Shown here: positions 31,827 through 39,965 of the stretch, one piece after another
Numbering within the stretch: the stretch's first letter is position 1
How the letters are laid out: every line of letters begins with the position of its first letter
Assembly (NCBI RefSeq): GCF_004331685.1
Contig: NZ_SJSM01000004.1
Coordinates: forward strand, 248,001 to 312,000
Source: Pedobacter hiemivivus
GTDB lineage: Bacteria; Bacteroidota; Bacteroidia; Sphingobacteriales; Sphingobacteriaceae
Direction of reading: 5' to 3'
Length of the DNA: 64,000 nt
Made by a program: the position numbers and the translations under genes
The notes under the pieces: model-generated
Database searches by the model: none
Seen by the model: the letters and a program-made list of their open reading frames with translations, nothing else
What the model was told of the DNA's origin: nothing

Positions 31827-34112
31827 TTAAGGTCTTTTAAATGTCAAAGCAAATTCAGCCCCCTTTGTTAATCTAGGTGTAGCAATAATATTTCCATGCA
31901 TATCATTCATTATTTTTTTAATGTGATAGAGTCCCAAACCCGATCCATTTCTTGTTGTTGTAAAATGAAAATCGAAAACTTTATCAATAACATTAGGTCC
32001 AATTCCATTCCCATCGTCTATAACTCTTAGAATTACCTCTTTTGAATTAACTTCTTCCCACAAAAAATCGACATTCCTTGATTTCGCTGTAAGAGCATTA
32101 CTTAATAGATTATCAACAATTATGGGTATTTCAACAGCCACAAAAGATGTCACTAAAGATAAGTTTTGGGGGGATGAAACTGTAATATTCAATCTCTCAT
32201 ATTCTTTATAAAATTTGCAAACATTTATTACATACTCATTTAAAAAAGTAACGACATCCTTCTTAATTTCACCAACAAACGTATTGAATTTCGTCGATTT
32301 ATGATATTTAGTAAAAGAAAATATCTTATGATTCTCTAAACTAATCGATGCTATTAAATCAAAAAGAATCGCATTATCAACACCATTCTCTATGCCTTTT
32401 GTAAGATTATTCAAGTGCTTATTTATCCAATAAGTTGACTTTTCGGTATGGTGTAATAGACTTTTAAGCTCTTTTGTATCAGCTGTAACCGAATCCTTAA
32501 GAAAGGAGTTTTGCCCTGTAGTGTATTCTAGAATTTTAATTGCATCCTCAGCTCTACGTATCTGAGCAGAATTATCCTTCTTCAGACTAAGCCACTCCTT
32601 CTCTAATGTGTCCGCATCAAGGATTAGGGCTTTGTTTTTAGAAGTAGCACCTATCCTTTTAAAATTTCTAATTATTTTTTTTGCACTGTTTTCTTCGTGT
32701 GTGTCAACTATATTTAATACATCTTTATTATACTCTAAAGCTAGAACAGATTTATCGGACGATACATTCGCTAGAAGCTCTACAAGCTTTCTTTTATATT
32801 CATCACTATCTAATTCTTTTAGATTCTCATCGTCTAATCCCCAATGAGCAACTTCCACCACATACTTTTCAAGTCTACGAAGTGCATCCATTAAGAACAA
32901 TACAATTTCATCAAAACTTTTTGTTTTGACCAAGCCTCCATCTCTACTAGTTGTCTCTTTAAATCCGAAAGCATCACCATGAATCTCAACCTGTCCAATT
33001 GTAGTTCTAGTAGTAAGATATCTTTTAAACCCTTGCATACCTCTCGCATCTATTCCGAAAGAATCATCTCGGGGCTCACCGTAAGGCATGATCCTAAATC
33101 CATTTTTATAAAGAAATATATTGCCATAATTTACTACGTCAACTCCCATCTTATTTGTAAAATTGAGTTTTGCCGACCTCCCCATAAAATACAATGTCAC
33201 TTCGACATTCTTTAATTCTAAGTATGTATTTGCTTCAGTAATTTTATAAATAGATTTTTCCCTATCGACTAACTCAGTAATAAGCTCACCCTTATCGTTT
33301 ATTTTACTATGTATCTTTGTGGTCTTTATATTCAATAGGTCAAATATGAAGTTCTTTACTTCTCCATTTACTGAGACCCTATAACGTAACCATTCCTCAT
33401 CATCCGCAATATCCTTTGTTGAATTAAAGTCTTCCTCCTCTTCCTCCGGTACTTCAATATAAATTTTAAATAATCTATCATTAAGGGAGTGATTTAAATC
33501 GGGCCGCACTAACTTTGACAACTTATCTTTTAACCTTTTAATTTCTTCTCTATTCCAATCATCAACATACACTTCGCTGATTTCTAAGATTGTACCATGT
33601 TTAAAATTGAAATTAGAATCTATTAAGATTTCATGTTCAGCCGGTATTTTTTGAAAAAGTTCGGATTGATTAACTTCAAATAATTTCCAATCTATATTTA
33701 AAACCTGCGTTTTACCTTTATCTTCTTGACTTTTTGTTATTAATTTGAGTTTCCTTCCTAATCTATCGCTAGAAAAACGACCAACTCCTTTAGCCCCAGC
33801 ATAATGTCTTGAGATTCTAATTTTATCTCTATAATCACTGTTTGAGTCTTCAGTATTATCTCTTTTTCCTGAATAGGCAACGAAAAGCCATTTATCTTTA
33901 ATATCAAGATAAGTCATTCCTTTCCCATTATCAGAAATAATAATTTTGGGATTCCCCCCTTTCAGATCTTCAAAACGTATTGTTACTTCCGTAGCTCCGG
34001 CATCAAACGAATTTTTAACAAGTTCAAAAACAGCAATATTTTTGTCCGTTATTAATTCACTTCCGATAAGAGTTTTAAGTCCTGAACTTACTTTAAAATG
34101 TTCTTTTGCCAT
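31827..34112 (-). CDS. Large protein with two GHKL ATPase domains (MORC/Hsp90-like N-terminus, histidine-kinase-like C-terminus), 761 aa
   Basis: The N-terminal GHKL ATPase (about 1-200) has AVFELVKNSFDAGATEV (Glu30, Asn34), ISDNGKGM (Asp61) and AKGVGRFSSDRLG, the MutL/Hsp90/MORC pattern, followed by an S5-like region. The C-terminal HATPase_c (about 640-761) has VDNLLSNALTAKS, IDDGNGIG and RNGSGLGLYHIKKIM, as in histidine kinases. The helical middle (about 430-640) includes SLLHHTEKSTYWINKHL, a possible phosphoacceptor segment. Its ATG overlaps the methyltransferase stop (TAATG), and the receiver-HEPN gene follows after two bases. MutL/MORC-type GHKL proteins are known from restriction-modification operons; a double-GHKL form with a receiver partner is unfamiliar to me. 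Confidence 0.85.
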   Translation of the reverse strand: MAKEHFKVSSGLKTLIGSELITDKNIAVFELVKNSFDAGATEVTIRFEDLKGGNPKIIISDNGKGMTYLDIKDKWLFVAYSGKRDNTEDSNSDYRDKIRISRHYAGAKGVGRFSSDRLGRKLKLITKSQEDKGKTQVLNIDWKLFEVNQSELFQKIPAEHEILIDSNFNFKHGTILEISEVYVDDWNREEIKRLKDKLSKLVRPDLNHSLNDRLFKIYIEVPEEEEEDFNSTKDIADDEEWLRYRVSVNGEVKNFIFDLLNIKTTKIHSKINDKGELITELVDREKSIYKITEANTYLELKNVEVTLYFMGRSAKLNFTNKMGVDVVNYGNIFLYKNGFRIMPYGEPRDDSFGIDARGMQGFKRYLTTRTTIGQVEIHGDAFGFKETTSRDGGLVKTKSFDEIVLFLMDALRRLEKYVVEVAHWGLDDENLKELDSDEYKRKLVELLANVSSDKSVLALEYNKDVLNIVDTHEENSAKKIIRNFKRIGATSKNKALILDADTLEKEWLSLKKDNSAQIRRAEDAIKILEYTTGQNSFLKDSVTADTKELKSLLHHTEKSTYWINKHLNNLTKGIENGVDNAILFDLIASISLENHKIFSFTKYHKSTKFNTFVGEIKKDVVTFLNEYVINVCKFYKEYERLNITVSSPQNLSLVTSFVAVEIPIIVDNLLSNALTAKSRNVDFLWEEVNSKEVILRVIDDGNGIGPNVIDKVFDFHFTTTRNGSGLGLYHIKKIMNDMHGNIIATPRLTKGAEFALTFKRP

Positions 34113-35332
34113 TACATAAGTAATCTTTTTAAGATAACACCACTTTGCTCTGCGAATAAAGGAGGAATAGCATTACCAATTTGCGAATATCTAGGAACTT
34201 CTTTCGTCCTTTGTTTACCACCTGTTGTGTATTTGCCTTGAAAAGCATACCAATCTGGGAAAGATTGTATCCTAGCGTATTCTCTGACCGTTAATATTCT
34301 TGGCTCTTTATAGTGGATATAATCGTCGGGCAAAGTTGTTATTGTCGGGCTCTTGTCATTCCCATCTAGAGGAATGATTGTATGTTTTTTTATATCATAT
34401 CTTTCTCTAAGTTCTTTACTTAGATCTTTATTTCTTTTACCAACTTCAAGATATACTTTGAACCTTGAAACAATAGCTTCCTTGTGATTCACGAAACGAT
34501 GACTATCAGGCACAATGTCGAAAGAATCTTTTCTCATTAACTTTTGAAACGGGGTACTATTTTTCGCATAAAAACCTGCATCAAAATTTTTAGTATCAGG
34601 AGAGGGCAATACTCCATTACTTTTCATAATATCAGAAATGGCATCAGATAGATTGGTATTAACATTTATACCTTTTTTATCTAAGAAAGAGTATTTATTT
34701 TCAGTAAGTAGATCAAAAAAACGTCTCGCAATTCCTCTATCTTTGCCAGCTACATCTTTCCTAACGCCAACTAAAATGAACCTTGTCCTTTTTTGAGGTA
34801 TACCAAAATCTCCAAAATTCACAAGCATTCCTTTTACTTGATATCCGGCTCTAGTTAATGCACTTTCCACATAATTTACATACTTCTTCCCTTTATCTTT
34901 GTTAGTACTAAATTCCTGCGTAAAGCCTTTAACATTCTCAAAAAATATAACCTTAGGCATTACATTCCTAATGAATTTAATATAGGATTTTACTAATTGA
35001 TTTCTGCTATCACTTTCATCTCTTCGACCTGCCATCGAGAACCCTTGACAAGGAGGGCCACCAGCCACAAGGTCTATAGTCCCCTTCAATTCAGCTAGTT
35101 GCTTCTTATAATTACGAAGAATTTGGTTAACATCATGATTTTCTTGAGGAAGCCATTCAGGCCAATCGAAATGCCTTTTATGATCAATTAAATTATGCTT
35201 AAGTGTTTTAAAAGCATCTGGACTTTTCTCTATGGCAAACACTCCTTTCCAACCGGCATTATGCAGTCCTAAGGATAATCCACCACAACCAGCAAATAAA
35301 TCTATGTAGTTTGGAGCATTTAAATTGGGCAT
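34112..35332 (-). CDS. DNA (cytosine-5)-methyltransferase, 406 aa
   Basis: All main C5-MTase motifs are present in order: I YIDLFAGCGGLSLGL (11-25), IV GGPPCQGFS with the catalytic Cys95, VI FFENVKGF (Glu132), VIII QKRTRFILVGV (180-190), a variable target-recognition region (about 220-330), and IX-X with RIQSFPDW and QIGNAIPPLFAEQ. It transfers a methyl group from SAM to cytosine within a fixed site; the site cannot be predicted here. Upstream (78 bp) is a mismatch glycosylase that can mend deaminated 5-methylcytosine; downstream, with one base overlap, is the dual-GHKL gene. Confidence 0.96.
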   Translation of the reverse strand: MPNLNAPNYIDLFAGCGGLSLGLHNAGWKGVFAIEKSPDAFKTLKHNLIDHKRHFDWPEWLPQENHDVNQILRNYKKQLAELKGTIDLVAGGPPCQGFSMAGRRDESDSRNQLVKSYIKFIRNVMPKVIFFENVKGFTQEFSTNKDKGKKYVNYVESALTRAGYQVKGMLVNFGDFGIPQKRTRFILVGVRKDVAGKDRGIARRFFDLLTENKYSFLDKKGINVNTNLSDAISDIMKSNGVLPSPDTKNFDAGFYAKNSTPFQKLMRKDSFDIVPDSHRFVNHKEAIVSRFKVYLEVGKRNKDLSKELRERYDIKKHTIIPLDGNDKSPTITTLPDDYIHYKEPRILTVREYARIQSFPDWYAFQGKYTTGGKQRTKEVPRYSQIGNAIPPLFAEQSGVILKRLLM

Positions 35333-35410
35333 AATTATACAATATAGATAACTTGTTAGAACGAAAATATGTTTAATATTTTACAATTCCACAAGAATAT
35401 TTTAAACATA

Positions 35411-36076
35411 CTAACAATCAATTGAATGCAACTTAAAATACAAACAATTTTTAGATAATGGACAAGAACAACAAAGAGGATTTCTCTTCTTACATATTGA
35501 TGCTGAGAAATCTAGTATTGCCCAACTTACTTCTTTAGACCTAGAATGATCCACAATCTTTAATGCTAAATCTTGCAAATAAGGGTCGTAGCGGATATCG
35601 GATAATTTTCTCGGACCAAAGTATCTTTCAAGAACCCTAGCCATGTTTATATCTAACAAGGGCATCCGTTTATTAAAGATTTGTAATTCAACAGCATTAG
35701 CAATATACTGCCCCATAAAAGGCAACTTATTAAGTTCGCTTCTCTCTTTAGGTAACTTACCCTCATTCTCTACCATGTACTTAGCGAGCATGTATAATCT
35801 TGATGCCTTTTGTTTATATAATCCGGCCGGTCTTAAAAACGTTTCAATATCGAATAAAATAGCGTTATGTAATGAATCCCAGTCAGGATATTTCGTAATA
35901 AATTGATCGTATAATTTCGAAACAGTTTCTGCTTTAGTTCTTTGTAAAAGTACTTCGGAAATTATTATTTGATAATTAGACAAATTTGGTTGACGCCACG
36001 AAAAAAAGCGTTGATTACTTTCAAACCACTTTAATAGACGCGATTGCATAAATGAAATCTTTTCAGTTTCCTTCAA
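35411..36076 (-). CDS. MIG-like T:G mismatch DNA glycosylase (HhH-GPD, 4Fe-4S), 221 aa
   Basis: The MutY/EndoIII fold is clear: ISEVLLQRTKAETV near the start, a helix-hairpin-helix LPFMGQYIANAV (118-129), catalytic Asp142 in PLLDINMARVLERYFG, and an iron-sulphur loop Cys195-X6-Cys202-X2-Cys205-X5-Cys211. At the place of the EndoIII catalytic Lys stands Tyr124, as in the thymine glycosylase MIG of methylation systems (MutY has Ser). It therefore probably removes thymine from T:G pairs made by deamination of the 5-methylcytosines set by the adjacent methyltransferase. It lacks the MutY NUDIX-like C-terminal domain. First gene of the minus-strand operon. Confidence 0.88.
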   Translation of the reverse strand: MKETEKISFMQSRLLKWFESNQRFFSWRQPNLSNYQIIISEVLLQRTKAETVSKLYDQFITKYPDWDSLHNAILFDIETFLRPAGLYKQKASRLYMLAKYMVENEGKLPKERSELNKLPFMGQYIANAVELQIFNKRMPLLDINMARVLERYFGPRKLSDIRYDPYLQDLALKIVDHSRSKEVSWAILDFSASICKKRNPLCCSCPLSKNCLYFKLHSIDC

Positions 36077-36146
36077 TGGGCTTTAATTATATACTTTTAA
36101 CAAAAAAGTATTCAAGTAAGTTTATTTTTTTTAAGATGCCATATAA

Positions 36147-37946
36147 ATGCAAAAAGAATTAGAGGAACTATTAATTTCAACTGCTAACAATCTAAAAAGA
36201 AAACAGGCTGCAATATTTTGTGGAGCGGGTATATCTTTTCATTCTGGGCTCCCACTTGCTAACGAAATGATAAATTACATCCTAAAGAGTTGCGATCTTG
36301 AGGAAAATGCACGCGAGAAAATAATGAGTTCATCTTTGCCATTCGAAGCTATAATAGAAGCTATTTCAATTGAAACAGGAATTGATGAGATGCTTGACAT
36401 CTTTGGCAAAGGAGAACCGAATGTAAATCATAAGTGGATAGCCTTGATGGCAAAGCAAGGATTTGTCAACAATATTTTTACAACAAACTTTGATTTGCAC
36501 ATAGAAAATGAATTAACTAAACATGGATTGGTAAATGAGGTTGACTATCAGGTATTTTCTAACGAGTGCGATTTTAATAAGTTGAATTGGCAAAATGAAA
36601 AAATCTCACTTATCAAAATACATGGATGTATTTCAAATAAGAAAGATTTGGGTATAACCATGCGGTCTGTGGCCAACAAAACCAATTCTTTAAATAAAAG
36701 AAAACTAATCAGCGACTTCTTTACAAAATCTATAAATTCAAAAGTTATCATTACAGGTTACAGCTGTTCAGACCATTTTGATATCTCTCCAGAAATAGAG
36801 AGGTTGGACAAAGAGAAAAGCGAAGTTCTTTTTATAGATCATTCATTTGGTGCAGCATTTCTAGAAAACATCAAACTAAAAGTGAATAATAATCCATTTA
36901 AGTCATTTAATCAGAGTGTACGATTAAAGATTGATACGGATATTTTCATTAAAGAACTATGGAATTTATCGTCTGATGTCCCTTACGAGTTTACAAAACA
37001 CCCCAAAACGCTATGGCACATAGACATAGACAATTGGCTGACCCGAGTTTATAATGAAAATACAACAGGATTCAAATACTCTATAACCTCTAGGCTATTA
37101 TATGCAATCGGAGAATTTACTCTATCACTTATACAAAACGAGAAAGCAATAAACGTTGCGACTTCTTTAAGAAATTCTTTCGCTCTCTCCGCTGAAATCG
37201 GAAATAAAGCTATGGCACTTAACCAACTGGCGAGACATCCAGAGGCTATTAAATGTTTAGAGACCTCCATAAGGATGTGTAAAGAAATAGGAAATATACA
37301 TGGTGAAATAACACAACTTCACGTATTAGGAAATATTCACAAAAATCTCTATGATTTTGAACCTGCGATTCTCAACTTCCAAAGAGCACTTTTTTTAGCC
37401 GAAAAAGAACAAATGGAAGTAAGCATATCCTCAATTCTTGGAGATTTAGGAGCTGTATATTACTTACAAAAAGATCATCATCAAGCTATAAGCATCTTAA
37501 ATAAAGGTTTGTCAATTTCATTAAAAATAGGCAACAAACAGTTTGAAGCCAGTCAATTAATGCATTTAGGGTTATCATACATTGATTTAGGTAACAAATC
37601 TATAGGTGTATCTTACTTAAATGAAAGTTACGAAATAAACAAATTAATTGGACATAAATCAGGTCAGTCAATCATAAAAGTAAATCTTGGAAGAATGCAT
37701 TTTTACGAGAAAAACTTTGACCATGCAATTCAAGAAGCTACAGTTGCATTAAATCTTGCTAAAGAGTGCGAGACGCCTCATATCCAAGCGCTCTGCTATT
37801 GTGTAATTGGAGAGTGTTATTTAAGGATGAGAATGAAAACACTAGCAATCGATAATTTAGCAAATAGTTATGAAATTTATAAAGTAAATCACAATCCGAA
37901 TATTGTTCACGTTCTTGAAAAGATCATAGAGGCTAAAAATCTATAA
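36147..37946 (+). CDS. SIR2-domain protein with C-terminal TPR repeats (putative NADase defence effector), 599 aa
   Basis: The N-terminal SIR2 fold (about 15-260) has the NAD-binding GAGISFHSGLP (26-36), FTTNFDLHIE (Asn114, Asp116) and IKIHGC (His159), plus IITGYSCSD. This is the non-deacetylase SIR2 type that in several anti-phage systems breaks down NAD+. The C-terminal half (about 340-590) is a run of tetratricopeptide-like repeats (for example ALNQLARHPEAIKCLETSI, ILGDLGAVYYLQKDHHQAIS), probably the sensor or oligomerisation part. It is divergent from the glycosylase-methyltransferase operon, 70 bp away. There is no TIR, STAND or Argonaute partner, so it may act alone or with the operon next door. 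Confidence 0.88.
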   Translation: MQKELEELLISTANNLKRKQAAIFCGAGISFHSGLPLANEMINYILKSCDLEENAREKIMSSSLPFEAIIEAISIETGIDEMLDIFGKGEPNVNHKWIALMAKQGFVNNIFTTNFDLHIENELTKHGLVNEVDYQVFSNECDFNKLNWQNEKISLIKIHGCISNKKDLGITMRSVANKTNSLNKRKLISDFFTKSINSKVIITGYSCSDHFDISPEIERLDKEKSEVLFIDHSFGAAFLENIKLKVNNNPFKSFNQSVRLKIDTDIFIKELWNLSSDVPYEFTKHPKTLWHIDIDNWLTRVYNENTTGFKYSITSRLLYAIGEFTLSLIQNEKAINVATSLRNSFALSAEIGNKAMALNQLARHPEAIKCLETSIRMCKEIGNIHGEITQLHVLGNIHKNLYDFEPAILNFQRALFLAEKEQMEVSISSILGDLGAVYYLQKDHHQAISILNKGLSISLKIGNKQFEASQLMHLGLSYIDLGNKSIGVSYLNESYEINKLIGHKSGQSIIKVNLGRMHFYEKNFDHAIQEATVALNLAKECETPHIQALCYCVIGECYLRMRMKTLAIDNLANSYEIYKVNHNPNIVHVLEKIIEAKNL

Positions 37947-38263
37947 ACAGTAAGAATAATTGGATATTTCCGTCATTAATCCTTATTCTTCGAACTTAAA
38001 TAACATCTCATCTAATGTCTTTTAAAATTGAATTGGTAATCCAACCATACCAATTTAACTTCAAACGCTGAGAGTATAGTCAGTAATTAAGACTAGACAG
38101 AAATCGACAAATAGGAATACACAGGAAAGGGCAACAAAAGCATTCAAAAAACGGTGGAGCTTTTATAACCCAGCCGTTTAAATACGAACTATCATCTTTT
38201 ATAAATTAATTCTTTATATTTGCGGCTAATTCTTGATTTGTTAACAATAAATATCAAGGAATC
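37947..38263 (+). other. Gene-free stretch after the SIR2-TPR gene, with two hairpins and the rtcB promoter
   Basis: It holds a hairpin AATTGGTA (38031-38038) / TACCAATT (38048-38055), which may end SIR2 transcription although it lacks a long T-run. A second stem AAACGG (38149-38154) / CCGTTT (38174-38179) follows, then the TATATTTG element at 38215-38222. I see no gene in it. Confidence 0.5.
38215..38222 (+). promoter_or_regulatory. -7 element TATATTTG upstream of the rtcB-prfH leader
   Basis: An exact TAnnTTTG match. Transcription would begin near 38229, before the palindrome TTGTTAACAA (38238-38247) and the 14-codon leader frame. This gives a 5' leader of over 300 nt to the RtcB start at 38563. 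Confidence 0.5.
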
Positions 38264-38308
38264 ATGACAGAGCAAATCTACATATCGCCCCTTTCGCTCA
38301 TTGCCTAA
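38264..38308 (+). CDS. Possible 14-codon leader peptide upstream of rtcB
   Basis: The frame ATG (38264) to TAA (38306-38308) would encode MTEQIYISPLSLIA. The stop codon lies inside a perfect hairpin GCCTAA-A-TTAGGC (38303-38315), directly followed by a second palindrome AAACAC-T-GTGTTT (38320-38332). It is the first ATG after the predicted promoter. A short frame whose stop is buried in a hairpin ahead of a ribosome-repair operon would suit a device that senses whether ribosomes can finish translation. This is inference; the frame could be fortuitous. Confidence 0.35.
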   Translation: MTEQIYISPLSLIA

Positions 38309-38332
38309 ATTAGGCAGGTAAACACTGTGTTT
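38303..38332 (+). promoter_or_regulatory. Two adjacent small hairpins at the end of the leader frame
   Basis: GCCTAA-A-TTAGGC (38303-38315) and AAACAC-T-GTGTTT (38320-38332). Each is a perfect odd-centred palindrome of six pairs; the real stems would be four or five pairs. They lie between the possible leader stop and the open frame that leads to RtcB. Confidence 0.4.
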
Positions 38333-38562
38333 TATTGAATGCGTTAACGGTTACATTAGTACCCTATAACTTATTTTGCCTGCTTCAATCCATTGGATTT
38401 CAAGAGCCTGTTAAAAAAGGGTATATCCTTTCTCAAGGACGAATCGAAATCAAAAATCAATTATTAAAAGAAATTAATTGGATGTCCTACGGACAAACCA
38501 AATTGATAACACATCCGGGTAGGCGCATAAAAAGCTTTCCTGGAATCAGAAATATAAGCCAC

Positions 38563-39963
38563 ATGGGCAATTTAAGAACAAAAGATTTAAGTAAAATAGG
38601 TTATCACAATGATCAGCTGCGAAGTCTGGTGATTGGCATAGCCTCCAAAAATTTTAAACACTACAGTAAACAGCAATTGCTAGATCTGTTAGTGGATATA
38701 AAAAACAATCCAGAAGCATTTCTGGATAATGAATTAACGGCTAAAATAGCCGAAAAAATTATAGGCAAGATAAATACACCATCCTTCAAAACTTATGAGT
38801 TGAGAGATGAACCAGTATTTTGTAAAACCTATGGTGCTAAGCACATTGAGTCGTCGGCCAAAAAGCAAATGGAGTTGGCCAACTTGTTACCAATCAGCAT
38901 ACAGGGCGCATTAATGCCCGACGCACATATGGGCTTCGGCTTACCAATTGGTGGTGTGTTGGCTACCGATAATGCGGTTATCCCCTACGCTGTAGGAATG
39001 GATATTGGTTGTCGGATGGCACTCTCTATTATCGACGAGAGCGATGGTTTTCTGAAACGGTTTGAATACCAGATCAAACAAGCTTTAAAAAACCATACCC
39101 ATTTCGGTATGGAAGGTGGTCTGGAAATAAGACAAGAACACGAAGTTTTGGATAGCACGATATTTAATGAGATTCCTTTTTTAAAACCCTTACGCGGAAA
39201 AGCGGTAAGGCAATTGGGAACCTCAGGTAATGGAAACCACTTTGTAGAGTTCGGTGAGATTGAAATGCTGCCTGATAATACCTTGGGGCTACCTGCTAAA
39301 AGGTACACGGCTTTATTAACTCACTCTGGAAGCAGAGGTTTGGGCTCGGCCATTGCAAGGCATTATACCCAAATTGCGATGAACACTTGTAAACTTCCAC
39401 GCCATGCACAACAATTGGCTTGGTTGGATATGAACAGCGAAGCCGGACAGGAATATTGGCTCACCATGACCTTAGCAGGAGATTACGCTAAAGCTTGCCA
39501 TGAGCGCATACATGCTAACTTGTTAAAAGCATTAGGATTAACGGCTTTACATGTTGTAGAAAACCATCATAATTTCGCATGGAAGGATAAACTTGCCGAT
39601 GGAAGATCAGTGATTCTTCACCGTAAGGGTGCAACACCAGCACATGAGAACGAGTTGGGCATTATTCCAGGTAGTATGACTACCCCTGCCTATCTGGTTT
39701 CAGGGAAAGGTTCGGCAGATGCCTTGTACTCAGCTTCACATGGTGCAGGTCGTGCAATGAGCCGTCAAAAAGCGAAGGACAGCATGACTGTTTCTGCCAT
39801 GAAGAAATTGCTGGCCAATGCAGGTGTCAGCTTAATTGGTGGAACGGTTGAAGAAAATCCTTTAGCCTATAAGGATATCGAAGCCGTCATCACAGCTCAA
39901 CGTGAGCTCGTTGATATTCAAGGCAAGTTTTTCCCACGGATTGTTAGAATGAATAAGGACTAG
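38563..39963 (+). CDS. rtcB: RtcB-type RNA ligase (RtcB2 group), 466 aa
   Basis: The frame is open from 38314, but homology to RtcB begins at the ATG at 38563 (MGNLRTKDLSKIGYHNDQLR); the 76 codons before it look non-coding. Active-site blocks are present: MPDAHMGFGLPIGG, VGMDIGCRMA (metal-binding Cys), LGTSGNGNHFVEF, THSGSRGLG, VENHHNFAW, HRKGATPA and SASHGAGRAMSR with the His that takes GMP. RtcB joins RNA 2',3'-cyclic phosphate or 3'-phosphate ends to 5'-OH ends. Two bases later comes prfH. RtcB2-PrfH pairs are known to repair ribosomes cut in the 16S decoding centre: PrfH releases the stalled peptide and RtcB2 reseals the rRNA. Confidence 0.93.
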   Translation: MGNLRTKDLSKIGYHNDQLRSLVIGIASKNFKHYSKQQLLDLLVDIKNNPEAFLDNELTAKIAEKIIGKINTPSFKTYELRDEPVFCKTYGAKHIESSAKKQMELANLLPISIQGALMPDAHMGFGLPIGGVLATDNAVIPYAVGMDIGCRMALSIIDESDGFLKRFEYQIKQALKNHTHFGMEGGLEIRQEHEVLDSTIFNEIPFLKPLRGKAVRQLGTSGNGNHFVEFGEIEMLPDNTLGLPAKRYTALLTHSGSRGLGSAIARHYTQIAMNTCKLPRHAQQLAWLDMNSEAGQEYWLTMTLAGDYAKACHERIHANLLKALGLTALHVVENHHNFAWKDKLADGRSVILHRKGATPAHENELGIIPGSMTTPAYLVSGKGSADALYSASHGAGRAMSRQKAKDSMTVSAMKKLLANAGVSLIGGTVEENPLAYKDIEAVITAQRELVDIQGKFFPRIVRMNKD

Positions 39964-39965
39964 CC

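Noticed and set aside
30898..34112. Detocs phosphorelay system
   Set aside because: Detocs has a separate kinase with a sensor part and two receiver proteins; here the kinase has a MORC-like domain and only one receiver gene, plus a methyltransferase in the same operon.
36147..37946. Thoeris (ThsA) or SIR2-STAND (Avs) system
   Set aside because: No TIR protein, SLOG domain or STAND ATPase; the C-terminal part is TPR-like.
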